A stretch of 64,000 nt of DNA, from contig CABHOY010000037.1 in assembly GCA_902168105.1 (NCBI GenBank), forward strand, positions 1-64,000. Direction: 5' to 3'. Positions 8,658-17,657 of the stretch are shown piece after piece (positions within the stretch are counted from its first letter, which is position 1; the number at the start of each line of letters is the position of its first letter). The translations under genes and the position numbers were made by a program. The stretch comes from an uncultured Flavihumibacter sp. (GTDB lineage: Bacteria; Bacteroidota; Bacteroidia; Chitinophagales; Chitinophagaceae). Under the pieces are notes generated by a model. It was not told the DNA's origin, made no database searches, and saw only the letters and a program-made list of their open reading frames with translations.

Positions 8658-9419
8658 ATGAAAGAACATATCGCTGATCAAGCCGCTACTGTTGATCATC
8701 CTATAGTGTCGCAGAATGAATGGATAGAAGCCCGCAAGCAACTGATGCAGAAAGAGAAGGAGCTAACTCACCTGAAAGATGAACTAACCCGGCAGCGTAT
8801 GCAGCTTCCATGGGTAAAGGTTGAGAAGAACTATATATTCCAGGGATCTGACCGTGAATACTCCCTGTCGGACCTTTTCGACGGCCGCAGTCAGCTGATC
8901 GTGCAACATTTCATGCTGGGGCCTGACTGGAAAGAGGGTTGTCCGGGCTGTTCCTTCCTGGCCGACCATGTGGACGGCACACTGCCTCACCTGATGAATC
9001 ATGACGTATCATACGTGGCTGTTTCAAGGGGTACCATGAGTGATATTGAACCTTTCCGCAAGCGGATGGGCTGGGCTTTCAAATGGGTGTCTTCCAACAA
9101 AAGCGATTTCAATTATGACTACCACGTATCTGCCACGGAAGAAGACATCGCTAAAAACGAAATGATCTACAATTACGAAACGATACCTGTAGCAGAGGAA
9201 GAACTGCCTGGTTTCAGCGTGTTTTACAAAGATGAGAACGGAGACATCTTTCATACCTATTCCACTTACGCCAGAGGAGCGGACATCCTGCTCAATACAT
9301 ACAATTTCCTGGAAATGACACCGAAGGGACGTAATGAAGAAAGTACTATGGATTGGGTAAAACATCATGATAAATATCAAACCCAGGCTCCGGAACACAG
9401 TTGCTGCAGCCACAATTAA
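8658..9419 (+). CDS. DUF899 thioredoxin-fold protein with Cys-rich tail
   Basis: A 253-residue protein of the DUF899 family, which has a thioredoxin-like fold. The start is MKEHIADQA. A heptad-like helix (ARKQLMQKEKELTHLKDEL) precedes the core, which contains GPDWKEGCPGCSFLADHVDG with a CPGC motif at the position of the thioredoxin CxxC. The segment VAVSRGTMSDIEPFRKRMGW is characteristic of the family. The extreme C-terminus is HSCCSHN, a possible metal or thiol site. The next gene starts 8 bp downstream and encodes a membrane protein also rich in cysteine, so the two are probably co-translated. The reaction is unknown; a redox or metal-linked role is inferred. Confidence 0.8.
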   Translation: MKEHIADQAATVDHPIVSQNEWIEARKQLMQKEKELTHLKDELTRQRMQLPWVKVEKNYIFQGSDREYSLSDLFDGRSQLIVQHFMLGPDWKEGCPGCSFLADHVDGTLPHLMNHDVSYVAVSRGTMSDIEPFRKRMGWAFKWVSSNKSDFNYDYHVSATEEDIAKNEMIYNYETIPVAEEELPGFSVFYKDENGDIFHTYSTYARGADILLNTYNFLEMTPKGRNEESTMDWVKHHDKYQTQAPEHSCCSHN

Positions 9420-9427
9420 CGGATATC

Positions 9428-9859
9428 ATGAGTACATTCAATTGTTGCAGGGGGCGTGCCGCAAGGATCGCCGCCTGCAATACTCCTGCAACGTCAGAAG
9501 TTCCGGTTCCGGTTGAAACAACTGTTCCTGTTTCCATTGATAAACCGGATGGCTTTTTCAAACGGGCCAGCCGTTTCATTAAACCTATGTTACCGGCCTT
9601 TCTCCTGGCTATTGTTCCCAAGTGTCCCTTTTGCCTTGCAGCATATGTCGCTTTAGGTACTGGTATCGGCCTGTCAGTTACAAGCGCCCGATTACTTCAC
9701 ATTTCTCTATTATGTGCGGGGCTTATACCATTGTCTTTGTTTGCCGCGAAGCATATCAGGGACCACTTCTTTCCTGTTTCATTTGCAGGTTGGCACCAGC
9801 AGGTATTTACAGGCATGGCTGGTATGCTGATAGGCTGTAGTATTTTATGGTTGTTTTGA
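9428..9859 (+). CDS. Small membrane protein with CPFC motif, MerC-like
   Basis: A 143-residue protein whose N-terminal 25 residues carry four cysteines (FNCCRGRAARIAACN). Four hydrophobic helices follow a basic stretch. The first helix contains VPKCPFCLAAYVALGTG, a C-P-x-C motif inside a membrane helix like those of mercury/metal-handling MerC/MerT proteins. Helices end at GMLIGCSILWLF. It begins 8 bp after the DUF899 gene and is almost certainly in its operon. Its 3' end overlaps the convergent pseudogene by 15 bp. Metal transport or thiol redox is inference only. Confidence 0.65.
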   Translation: MSTFNCCRGRAARIAACNTPATSEVPVPVETTVPVSIDKPDGFFKRASRFIKPMLPAFLLAIVPKCPFCLAAYVALGTGIGLSVTSARLLHISLLCAGLIPLSLFAAKHIRDHFFPVSFAGWHQQVFTGMAGMLIGCSILWLF

Positions 9860-10778
9860 GTTGAATACCTGCAAACACCAGTCTATCAGTCCCTTCTGAT
9901 CAACGATACTCCATGCATGCGGATGCCTGTCTTCACCATCGTATCCTTTATTTTCTGTAGTGATAAGTTCTGCATTAGTATTACCGTTCAGCTTTAGCTG
10001 GTTGATCATACCGGCAACATCCAGGGCGTTCATATCATAGTAATCTTTCCCTCTGTTTTCAATCCACCAATTGATGTCCGGCTCAGTATACAGCCTTACA
10101 TACGTGTTGTTCAACAGGCCTGTATTGCCACCTTTGGCAGCAGTGTGAGAATAAGGGGATCGTTGCTGATACGCGGACTGATTTTGCTCCGGAGTACCTC
10201 CTATACTACGGAAAAACATATCGTTCAAAGCCAGCGCTTCTGTTACCGCGTTAACATTATAGCCTCGTTCAATAGAATGAACAGCTCCATACCACATGCG
10301 TTCATAATCGAGCGGCGGATCTGCTGCAAAGACACCGGCTGTTTTAATGTGGTAAGCCGATTTTCCCGCAGCGCAATACTGGGCATAACGTATAGCGCCT
10401 GTACCGCCGGCAGACATTCCGCCTATAATAACCTTATCTGCAGGCACCTTATGTGCAGTTACTATTTCATGGATCAGTGTATCGATACAACGTAATACGA
10501 CATTCCCGACCATATTTTCTCTGAAGCCGTCTGAATACCCCGGAACAATACAGGCTACCAGTATACCCTTCTCCATAGCATATTCATTACCGGTATCAGA
10601 GAGCTCCTGGTTGTTTAATACCAATATTCCTTTTTACAGGAACTGAGGGGATCAGCTTTACGTAGAAGTTATGTGTGGTGTCGTGGGCATCCCGGTATAC
10701 ATACTTCATTTTCTGGGCGCTTACCTTCAAATAGGAGAAACAGAAAAAAAGGAAGAAATAATAATTTTTCACAGGCAT
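9845..10778 (-). pseudogene. Frameshifted secreted alpha/beta-hydrolase (esterase-like)
   Basis: Two reading frames together make one exported alpha/beta-hydrolase. The first (10596-10778) has a signal peptide ending VSAQ and continues to KLIPSVPVK. The second (9845 to about 10630) starts inside the protein and carries the nucleophile elbow GGMSAGG (seen in VIIGGMSAGGTGAIRYA) and a late histidine in EDRHPHAW. The frames join if one base is removed from the five-T run at 10631-10635 (five A on the coding strand), giving PVKGILVLNNQEL. The usual P-G-x-G oxyanion loop after the first strand also seems to be missing, which suggests decay rather than a read error, though either is possible. Substrate unknown. 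Confidence 0.7.
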
Positions 10779-10919
10779 ATTATTGAGTAGTTAAATATAG
10801 CCATTTTGCCGCTGGGGAATAAATGATATCTTCTTATCCTTCAAAGCAACCTATGAGATTTCCCGGGAACAAAGTCCCGCAGTATACCTGAATGCGTAGT
10901 ATATTGTTACTAAATAAGA

Positions 10920-10951
10920 AGCGGGCATCCCATCATGATGGAACGCCCGCT
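10920..10951 (-). terminator. Terminator of the lipoprotein gene ending at 10971
   Basis: AGCGGGC pairs with GCCCGCT around a self-complementary core, CCATCATGATGG. On the minus strand the stem is followed by TTCTTATTT. It lies 20 bp past the stop codon. Confidence 0.7.
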
Positions 10952-10970
10952 ATTTTCTCTTTTGATACTT

Positions 10971-11504
10971 TTAAAAGTGATCTACCTCAACCAATACTGC
11001 ACGGAAATCGCCGGTAACAGTGGCTGTATCAGGCGTGCCGGTGGCATCTTCCTCTCTTACGAGGCCTTTAAAGCTTACCTCTACAGTATCACCATAGTTT
11101 GCACCGTTCCTTTTAATAGTATACTGCATATTTTCAGTTTTGTAGGAAGTATCTGCTCCTATCCAAAATATTGCACTATCGTGAGTACCGGTACCTGTAG
11201 GCCAGGTACTACCGAAATTTAACTCAGGTATTGTCTTATGCTCCTCCGATTCACCCGACTTGGGCATAACGATATAAAATTTATACGCCGTATTGTACAT
11301 GAAGCCAACACTATCTTTCGGATGTTTATATAGTTCAGTATAGCCTTTGTAAGTATATCTGAAATAAACGCCCGAAATGGCAGAGTCGCTGGCATTTTTA
11401 ACAATAGTCTCGGGAGTGTTCACAGGAGCATCGTCTTTAGAACAGGCGAACAAAACAAATGCACTGGCAACTACCAGGCATGCGGGTAAAAACTTCTTAA
11501 TCAT
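10971..11504 (-). CDS. Hypothetical lipoprotein
   Basis: A 177-residue protein with a lipoprotein signal (MIKKFLPACLVVASAFVLFACSKDD, lipidated Cys21) and a beta-rich mature part of about 155 residues. No catalytic motif is visible. The end, TATVTGDFRAVLVEVDHF, and alternating hydrophobic strands suggest a small surface or periplasmic binding fold. It stands alone with its own promoter (11534-11565) and terminator (10920-10951). Function not recognised. Confidence 0.75.
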   Translation of the reverse strand: MIKKFLPACLVVASAFVLFACSKDDAPVNTPETIVKNASDSAISGVYFRYTYKGYTELYKHPKDSVGFMYNTAYKFYIVMPKSGESEEHKTIPELNFGSTWPTGTGTHDSAIFWIGADTSYKTENMQYTIKRNGANYGDTVEVSFKGLVREEDATGTPDTATVTGDFRAVLVEVDHF

Positions 11505-11533
11505 AGGTAATATGGGTTACATTATTTATTATG

Positions 11534-11565
11534 CAAATATATAAACATGTTGCTTTAAAACCAAA
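11534..11565 (-). promoter_or_regulatory. Complete Bacteroidota promoter for the lipoprotein gene
   Basis: On the minus strand TTTG (11565-11562), exactly 20 nt, then TATATTTG (11541-11534), matching the primary sigma consensus at both boxes. The predicted start point is about 23 nt before the ATG at 11504. Confidence 0.75.
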
Positions 11566-11654
11566 ATAGTGCGTATTACTCTATTATTACCAATCCCAAT
11601 CATCTGATATTCATATCACGGAATACTTTTCTTTACAGGAAAGGGGTGCAAAAA

Positions 11655-11690
11655 AAAGCGTCTCATACTTCATGAAGTATGAGACGCTTT
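11655..11690 (-). terminator. Terminator of the GMC oxidoreductase gene
   Basis: A perfect 36-bp palindrome centred on TTCATGAA, with arms starting AAAGCGTCTCATAC. On the minus strand it is followed by seven T, 18 bp beyond the stop at 11708. Confidence 0.9.
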
Positions 11691-11707
11691 ATACTATTAA
11701 TGTGTTC

Positions 11708-13417
11708 TTATATTTCCCCTTTCTTCAGTTGAGACACCGCATAATCAACCGCCCTGGCAGTTAATGCCATATAGGTCAGTGACGGGTTCTGTGTTGAAGT
11801 TGAAGTCATGCTGGCTCCATCGGTAACAAATACGTTACTCACTGCATGCATCTGGTTCCATTTATTGAGCATGGACGTTTTGGGGTCTTTACCCATACGT
11901 ACACCGCCCATTTCATGGATATCCAATCCAGGCGCCTGTTTTGAGTCTTCCGTTTTGATATTGGTGAAGCCTGCTTTGGTATACATTTCAGTCATCTGTT
12001 CGAAGAAGTCTTTCAACATCTTCTCGTCGTTATCATCGTAACCGAGGTTGACGTGAAGGACAGGCATGTCCCATTCATCTTTCTTCGTTTTATCGAGCGT
12101 TATCTGACTTTCTTCTTTAGGGATAGTTTCCCCCATCATATGAGAACCTACATACCAGTTACCCATTTCCTGGTTGAACAGCTGGTCTTTCAGCTGCTGA
12201 CCGAGACCATCGTGGCTGTTCCATGTACGTCTGCCGGTACTGAAACCTGCAGCATAACCACGAAGGAAGTTTGTTTCCTGCTTAACGACGTTGCGGAACC
12301 TCGGGATATAAGCACTCGTAGGACTACGGCCTTCTGTGGTAAAGTCCAGCAGGCCATTATAGTCGGCGGAGATACGACCGCGATAGTTATGGAAAGCGAA
12401 ATATTTACCCAGTACACCGCTGTCATTTCCTAAACCGTTCGGGAAACGGTTTGAAGTAGAATTCAGCAGGATCAGGTTTGTATTCACAGCGGCAGCATTC
12501 ACAAAGATGACCTTTGCATAAAATTCGGTCATTTCTTTGGTCACGGCATCCACTACACGTACGCCGGTTGCTTTTCCTTTCTGATCATCGTAAATGACAG
12601 AGTGAACAACAGCATGCGGATGCAGGGTCAGGTTACCCGTCTTTTCAGCCCAGGGCAACGTAGATGAGTTACTGCTGAAGTAACCACCAAACGGACATCC
12701 GCGCTGGCAGAGCGTTCTTTTCTGACACTTTACCCTACCCTGTTGAAGGTGGATAGGCTGCGGCTCGGTAAGATGCGCACAACGGCCATATATGACGTGA
12801 CGGTCCTTATAGTTCTTTGATACAAACCCTTTGAAATAGTTTTCTACGGCGGTCATTTCCAGCGGTGGCAGGAATTCACCGTCGGGCAGGTTCGCGATAC
12901 CGTCCTTATTACCGGATATACCAACAAATTTCTCCACGTAGCTGTACCACGGAGCAATATCTGCATAACGGATAGGCCAGTCTACAGCGAAACCGTCCCT
13001 GGCAGGGCCTTCAAAATCGAAGTCGCTCCAGCGTTGTGTTTGTCTTGCCCAGAGGAGTGATTTACCGCCTACCTGGTATCCTCGGATCCAGTCGAAGGGT
13101 TTATCCTGTTCGTAGGGATGTTCCTTATCCTTTACGAAGAAGTGCATGGCATCTTCTTTAAAGGCATAACAACGGCTTACAACAGGCGCTTCGTCCTGTA
13201 TAGCCTGTGGGACCTGACCTCTGTGAGGAAATTCCCAGGGCATCTTATTTGTGGTCGGATAATCTTTGAGATGTTTTACGTCGCGGCCCCTTTCCAGTAC
13301 CAGTGTTTTTAATCCTTTCTCCGTGAACTCCTTTGCAGCCCATCCTCCGCTGATACCAGACCCAATTACAATCGCATCGAATGTGCGGTCCTGAGCGCTC
13401 TTATTAATATTCGCCAT
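11708..13417 (-). CDS. GMC-family oxidoreductase (gluconate-dehydrogenase large-subunit type)
   Basis: A 569-residue flavoprotein that oxidises a sugar, sugar acid or polyol. The FAD-binding GSGISG is at residues 19-24, followed by LVLERGRD. A cysteine-rich stretch, KCQKRTLCQRGCPFGGY, is typical of the gluconate 2-dehydrogenase/glucose-fructose branch. The C-terminal HEMGGVRMG and VTDGASMTSTSTQNPSLT carry the GMC signature with the catalytic His/Asn region. No signal peptide is present, yet the partner gene 14 bp upstream has a twin-arginine-like leader, so the complex may be exported as a hitchhiker. The pair forms an operon ended by the palindromic terminator. The substrate is uncertain. 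Confidence 0.87.
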   Translation of the reverse strand: MANINKSAQDRTFDAIVIGSGISGGWAAKEFTEKGLKTLVLERGRDVKHLKDYPTTNKMPWEFPHRGQVPQAIQDEAPVVSRCYAFKEDAMHFFVKDKEHPYEQDKPFDWIRGYQVGGKSLLWARQTQRWSDFDFEGPARDGFAVDWPIRYADIAPWYSYVEKFVGISGNKDGIANLPDGEFLPPLEMTAVENYFKGFVSKNYKDRHVIYGRCAHLTEPQPIHLQQGRVKCQKRTLCQRGCPFGGYFSSNSSTLPWAEKTGNLTLHPHAVVHSVIYDDQKGKATGVRVVDAVTKEMTEFYAKVIFVNAAAVNTNLILLNSTSNRFPNGLGNDSGVLGKYFAFHNYRGRISADYNGLLDFTTEGRSPTSAYIPRFRNVVKQETNFLRGYAAGFSTGRRTWNSHDGLGQQLKDQLFNQEMGNWYVGSHMMGETIPKEESQITLDKTKKDEWDMPVLHVNLGYDDNDEKMLKDFFEQMTEMYTKAGFTNIKTEDSKQAPGLDIHEMGGVRMGKDPKTSMLNKWNQMHAVSNVFVTDGASMTSTSTQNPSLTYMALTARAVDYAVSQLKKGEI

Positions 13418-13431
13418 ACTGATATATAAAA

Positions 13432-13983
13432 TTAAGCAGTCCTTTTAGGGATCGGTTTAACAGGTACGCTTCCGTGGTAACGTGCAGGCACCAGTTCGTA
13501 TACCTGTACCTTCGTGAGATAATATTCGGAATTGGTATATCCTGTTATGATGAAATGTTTTGCGCTGCGGTAAAATGAGGCGGCAGCATCTTTGCCTGCA
13601 TCAGCAGCTTCCAGCTCTTTCAGTAAAGCCTCTCTTTCACCGGGACTGCTTTTTTCAAAGGAGTGCCCGTTCTTTTTCTGACAGAGGTCTGAAAATGCTT
13701 TCATGCCTTCCATGAATTTCTGCTGATCTTCTTTTCTCAGGCAATCGTCTACCATTGTAAGGGTAAATAAATGCGCCTTCACATCCTTTGCACCTGGTGT
13801 GGCGGTGGTCGGGATCAATGTATCGGCCAGCGCTGCCAGCATACTCTCCCCTTCGGCATCTACGGCTATGTTCTTCAGTGAGATGGACGCGGGAGACGGT
13901 TTCCGCAAACAGGAAGGCAACAAAGCCAAACCTGCGGATACTACTAAGACCTGTTTTAACGCGGTTCGTCTATTTACTAGCAT
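13432..13983 (-). CDS. Gluconate 2-dehydrogenase subunit 3 family protein
   Basis: A 183-residue small subunit of a GMC-type membrane or periplasmic dehydrogenase. The N-terminus NRRTALKQVLVVSAGLALLP then SC combines a twin-arginine-like RR with a lipobox (Cys25), fitting export and anchoring of the complex. The family pattern is seen in LAALADTLIPTTATPGAKDV and in the late segment ITGYTNSEYYLTKVQVYELVPARYHG. It is the first gene of the two-gene operon, 14 bp before the GMC subunit. It has no catalytic role of its own; it probably chaperones, exports or anchors the large subunit. Confidence 0.83.
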   Translation of the reverse strand: MLVNRRTALKQVLVVSAGLALLPSCLRKPSPASISLKNIAVDAEGESMLAALADTLIPTTATPGAKDVKAHLFTLTMVDDCLRKEDQQKFMEGMKAFSDLCQKKNGHSFEKSSPGEREALLKELEAADAGKDAAASFYRSAKHFIITGYTNSEYYLTKVQVYELVPARYHGSVPVKPIPKRTA

Positions 13984-14105
13984 GAATAGATTTTGTTTAC
14001 ATACAAGCCGATAAGGTATAAGTTATAATTAATATTTCCAAGCCAATTGTTTGCTAAATTCCGATGTAGTAACTTCAGCCCCATCTCCACATTAATATAC
14101 ATGTT

Positions 14106-15755
14106 ATGAAATTATATCTTTTATCGCTACTCCTATTGGGCCAACTGGCCTGGCTACCGGGCATGTCTCAGACCCGGCGTAGTACACCCCGGCCCGTTGT
14201 TAAGATTGAAAACGGCCGCATTCAGGGTTTCAGGACCGATCCTCGTCCTGCCGGTATCAACATGTATAAGGGCATCCCCTACGCGCAGCCCCCTGTAGGC
14301 CCGCTCCGCTGGAAGGCCCCACAGCCTGTAAACGCCTGGGATACCATCCTTAAAGCCGATCATTTCGGCCCCAGGGCCATGCAGGGGAATATTTTCGGAG
14401 ATATGAGCTTCCGCTCCAACGGTATGAGTGAGGATTGTTTATACCTGAATATCTGGGCGCCAGCCCAGCCTTCGAAACAGAAGCGGCCGGTACTGGTCTA
14501 TTTCTATGGCGGCGGTATGGTGGCGGGAGATGGCTCTGAAGCCCGTTATGATGGTGAAAGCATCGCCATGAAAGGTATTGTGGCACTGACGGTGAATTAC
14601 CGGCTGGGGGTATTCGGATTGCTGGCCCATCCCGATCTGTCGAAAGAAGCACCTTACCATACCTCGGGTAACTATACTCTGCTGGACCAACAAGCGGCTC
14701 TTGCCTGGGTCAAAAAGAATATTGCCGCCTTTGGCGGAGATCCTGACAGGGTGACCATTGCTGGAGAATCAGCCGGTTCTATTTCCGTATCTGCCCTGAT
14801 GGCCTCTCCCCTGTCCAAAGACATGATCAACGGTGCTATCGGTGAAAGCGGTGCGATGATCTTCCCGACTATGCCACCTGCCACTAAAGAAGATGCTGAA
14901 AAGAATGGTGTAGCGTTTGCCAATGCCATCGGCGCCACTTCTCTCGAAGCATTGCGGGCCATCCCGGCAGAAGAGCTATTAAGAAGAGCTTCCGGACCGG
15001 ACATGCCGCATTTTTCGACCAACGTGGATGGCTATGTGCTGCCTAAAAAACCAGTAGAGATCTTCGCTGCGGGAGAACAGGCACACGTACCGCTCCTGGT
15101 AGGCTGGAATTCGGCCGAAGTACCTTACAGGGCATTACTCTGGAAAGATGATCCTACGCCGGAGAACTACGCCAAAAAGATCAGGGAATTATATCCTGCG
15201 GATGCAGATGAAGTGCTCCGGCTATATCCAGGTAATACAACGGAAGAAGTGATCGCCTCTGCCACTGACCTGGCCAGCGACCGGTTCATTGTTTACAGCA
15301 CCTGGAAATGGGCGGCGCTTCATACAGCTACAAGCCAGCAACCGGTATACCGTTATATCTTTTCCCGCAGCCGTCCGCCGATGGTACCTAAAATGGGGAA
15401 TGCCAAACCGGGCCTTGCTGGTGGTGTGATCAAGGCCAGTTCTCCGCAACCTGCCAAACCGGCGGAAGTATTTAAAGGCGCACCGCATGCGGCAGAGATC
15501 GAGTATGCTATGGGTAACCTCCGGCATAACAAGGTGTATGCCTGGACGAAAGAAGATTACATGGTGTCGGCGACTATGCTGAACTACTTCGCTAATTTCG
15601 TCAAGACAGGTAATCCTAATGGGGGCTCTTTGGCTAAATGGGAGGCGGACGCTGTTACAGGTTCCAGGTATATGAACATTGATGTAAAGCCTTCGCTTCA
15701 GAAGGAAAATAACCGCGCGCGGTATATCTTTCTTGATAAGGCGTATAAACAATAA
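14106..15755 (+). CDS. Type B carboxylesterase / lipase
   Basis: A 549-residue secreted serine esterase. The signal peptide ends near LPGMSQTR. Hallmarks are the early GIPYAQPPVGPLRW, the type-B signature EDCLYLNIWAP, the oxyanion hole YGGGMVAGDG and the nucleophile elbow GESAGS (Ser222). The likely charge relay has Glu in the NSAEVPYR region and His in KGAPHAAEIEYAMGN. The length matches the family. It stands alone with a strong terminator and is transcribed away from the GMC operon. The substrate may be an aryl, acyl or feruloyl ester. Confidence 0.88.
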   Translation: MKLYLLSLLLLGQLAWLPGMSQTRRSTPRPVVKIENGRIQGFRTDPRPAGINMYKGIPYAQPPVGPLRWKAPQPVNAWDTILKADHFGPRAMQGNIFGDMSFRSNGMSEDCLYLNIWAPAQPSKQKRPVLVYFYGGGMVAGDGSEARYDGESIAMKGIVALTVNYRLGVFGLLAHPDLSKEAPYHTSGNYTLLDQQAALAWVKKNIAAFGGDPDRVTIAGESAGSISVSALMASPLSKDMINGAIGESGAMIFPTMPPATKEDAEKNGVAFANAIGATSLEALRAIPAEELLRRASGPDMPHFSTNVDGYVLPKKPVEIFAAGEQAHVPLLVGWNSAEVPYRALLWKDDPTPENYAKKIRELYPADADEVLRLYPGNTTEEVIASATDLASDRFIVYSTWKWAALHTATSQQPVYRYIFSRSRPPMVPKMGNAKPGLAGGVIKASSPQPAKPAEVFKGAPHAAEIEYAMGNLRHNKVYAWTKEDYMVSATMLNYFANFVKTGNPNGGSLAKWEADAVTGSRYMNIDVKPSLQKENNRARYIFLDKAYKQ

Positions 15756-15772
15756 GTTATTTGACTAGTTTG

Positions 15773-15805
15773 GGCAGTATGCGGATTGCGTACTGCCTTT
15801 TTTTT
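15773..15805 (+). terminator. Terminator of the carboxylesterase gene
   Basis: GGCAGTATGC pairs with GCGTACTGCC (one G-U pair) over loop GGATT, followed by eight T. It starts 18 bp after the stop codon. Confidence 0.92.
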
Positions 15806-15813
15806 GGGGGGTG

Positions 15814-15985
15814 CAGTTATTCCAGCGTTGACCTTTTAGCTCGCAGTTTGGATAGAATCACGCGGATAGGGCTTACAGTTATTCCAGCGTTGACCTTTTA
15901 GCTCGCAGTTTGGATGGAATCACGCGGATAGGGCTTACAGTTATTCCAGCGTTGACCTTTTAGCTCGCAGTTTGGATGGAATCAC
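15814..15985. repeat. 62-bp tandem repeat, 2.8 copies
   Basis: Copies begin with CAGTTATTCCAGCGTTGACC at 15814, 15876 and 15938. The first two copies are full length and differ by one base (A or G at 15854 and its counterpart). The third stops after 48 bp at ATCAC. The last 15 bp of the unit, TTTGGATGGAATCAC, recurs inverted at 16100-16115 with one extra base. Confidence 0.95.
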
Positions 15986-16160
15986 AGGCTGCAGTTCTTT
16001 GAAGTTCCTATGCATTTGGCTTTTTTTGGCGGTTAGGCTTTAGTAAACCTATTAAACTCCTGGTATGTCGCTTCAGCATACTTCAAACAACTGAGGCCAG
16101 TGATTTCCATCCAAATGCTCACTGCGGCCGGTCTCCAAAATAATTGCAGGACAGTATTAT

Positions 16161-16203
16161 CATTGTTCATTGTTCATTGTTCATTGTTCATTGTTCATTG
16201 TTC
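16161..16203. repeat. Heptamer microsatellite CATTGTT x6
   Basis: Six perfect head-to-tail copies of CATTGTT plus one base. It is not in a coding region and lies about 500 bp before the gene at 16710. Such arrays often vary in copy number. Confidence 0.95.
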
Positions 16204-16709
16204 TTATAACTGTTAGTTTTTTGGTAACCATTATTATTGGGTGGGTGGATATTTGCGCAATGTTATCCAATGCTGTTTTTGTTTTGAATAACAGCTTCCC
16301 TCGTATAACAGGATAGGGTATCCGTAACATTTGACCCGCGTTTTCAAAAAGCATATCACCCTTACGTTGTTAGTTGTCAACTATCTAAATTGGAAGTATG
16401 GGATTCACAATCTTAATATCCTATGTCAGAATACCTAAGATCCTCTTCTATTATCAGTGAATATCAAGACACTTGTCTTTCCTTTGGCTTGTCAATAATG
16501 GCGTAAACGTCGACCCAGATGCAGTTACAGCTTATGAAGGGGTAAACATAAACAGCATCTTCATAAGAATGAATATGTTAGTGAATCAGATGGCGCGGAA
16601 TAAAAAAGAAAAAAGATTTTTATAGGCGCCAGGCAACCTTTCCAATTTACTTCTCGTATTAAGGAGATGACACAAGTGCTCACAATTTGCTTATTTAAAA
16701 ATTAACACC

Positions 16710-17597
16710 ATGCATTTATTAAAAAGATCTGCGTTGGCAATGCTATTGCTTGCCACAGTGATGACTTCATGTTCTGATGATAATGATAACAACGGTCCTG
16801 TGTATCCGCCAACGAATCCTCCGGGTCCGCAAACAACGATCAAATTAGCGAACAACACTAAGTTCGGCGCTATATTAACAGACAGCACAGGCAGGTCCCT
16901 GTATTTCTTCTCTAACGATGCACAGGGTGCTCCTACCTGCTCTGGTGGTTGTTCCGCTATATGGCCTACATTCTATGTAGATCCCAATAATCTGACAATA
17001 GACAGTACACTGAACAAGGCTGATTTTACCACTGTTACCCGTGCAGACGGTAGTAAACAAACCGTATATAAAGGATGGCCTTTGTATTACTATGCAGACG
17101 ATGAAAAGGCAGGCGACACTAACGGTGATAACGTTCTTAGCACATGGTTCGTTGCGAAACCTGATTACAGCGTAATGGTTGCTAATTTCCAGTTACATGG
17201 CAATGACGGCAAAGATTATGTTCTTGATAACACAGGCAAAATCGTGCTGGGAACCGGCCTTTCTAAATACCTTGTTGATGACCGCGGTCTTACCCTTTAC
17301 AAATTTTCAAACGACAAATCTGGTACAAATACATTCACTAACAATGATGAAACACATAATGCTATCTGGCCTATTTATGAGATCGCAGATGTGAAAAATG
17401 TTCCTACCGGTTTTGCCAAAACAGACTTCACCATCATCACCGTGTTAGGTAAAAAACAAATTACCTACAAAGGCTGGCCGATGTACTACTTCGGTCAGGA
17501 TGCCAAAGTAATGGGCGCCAATAAAGGCGTAAGCGTACCTTCACCAAATGTATGGCCGGTACTTTATACCACTACAGCTGCCGCACCTTTACCGTAA
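16710..17597 (+). CDS. Two-repeat secreted lipoprotein (COG4315 family)
   Basis: A 295-residue lipoprotein (signal peptide MHLLKRSALAMLLLATVMTS then Cys21) with two homologous modules. Each module has a strand pair ending in SLYFFSNDAQG or TLYKFSNDKSG, a segment with IWP (AIWPTFYVDP, AIWPIYEIAD), and the closing YKGWPLYYYADD or YKGWPMYYFGQD. This is the secreted repeat family COG4315, known only as a predicted lipoprotein family. The first repeat holds a CSGGC pair that is missing from the second. A two-stage terminator region follows. Role unknown; cell-surface location inferred. Confidence 0.82.
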   Translation: MHLLKRSALAMLLLATVMTSCSDDNDNNGPVYPPTNPPGPQTTIKLANNTKFGAILTDSTGRSLYFFSNDAQGAPTCSGGCSAIWPTFYVDPNNLTIDSTLNKADFTTVTRADGSKQTVYKGWPLYYYADDEKAGDTNGDNVLSTWFVAKPDYSVMVANFQLHGNDGKDYVLDNTGKIVLGTGLSKYLVDDRGLTLYKFSNDKSGTNTFTNNDETHNAIWPIYEIADVKNVPTGFAKTDFTIITVLGKKQITYKGWPMYYFGQDAKVMGANKGVSVPSPNVWPVLYTTTAAAPLP

Positions 17598-17657
17598 ACC
17601 AGCTTATCCATGTAATACTGCCGCACTTGTGTTAAGGCCCGGCAGCATTATATAAGC

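Larger units (their letters stand above)
15756..16709. other. 954-bp non-coding region with several repeats
   Basis: No credible gene. It holds the terminator at 15773-15805, the 62-bp tandem repeats at 15814-15985, an inverted echo of the repeat end at 16100-16115, the heptamer array at 16161-16203 and a 9-bp inverted repeat, CTTATGAAG...CTTCATAAG (16531-16567). The last 140 bp would hold the promoter of the gene at 16710, but no full consensus was found. Confidence 0.7.

Noticed and set aside
15814..15985. Possible CRISPR array
   Set aside because: The 62-bp units are directly adjacent with no unique spacers, and no cas gene is present.
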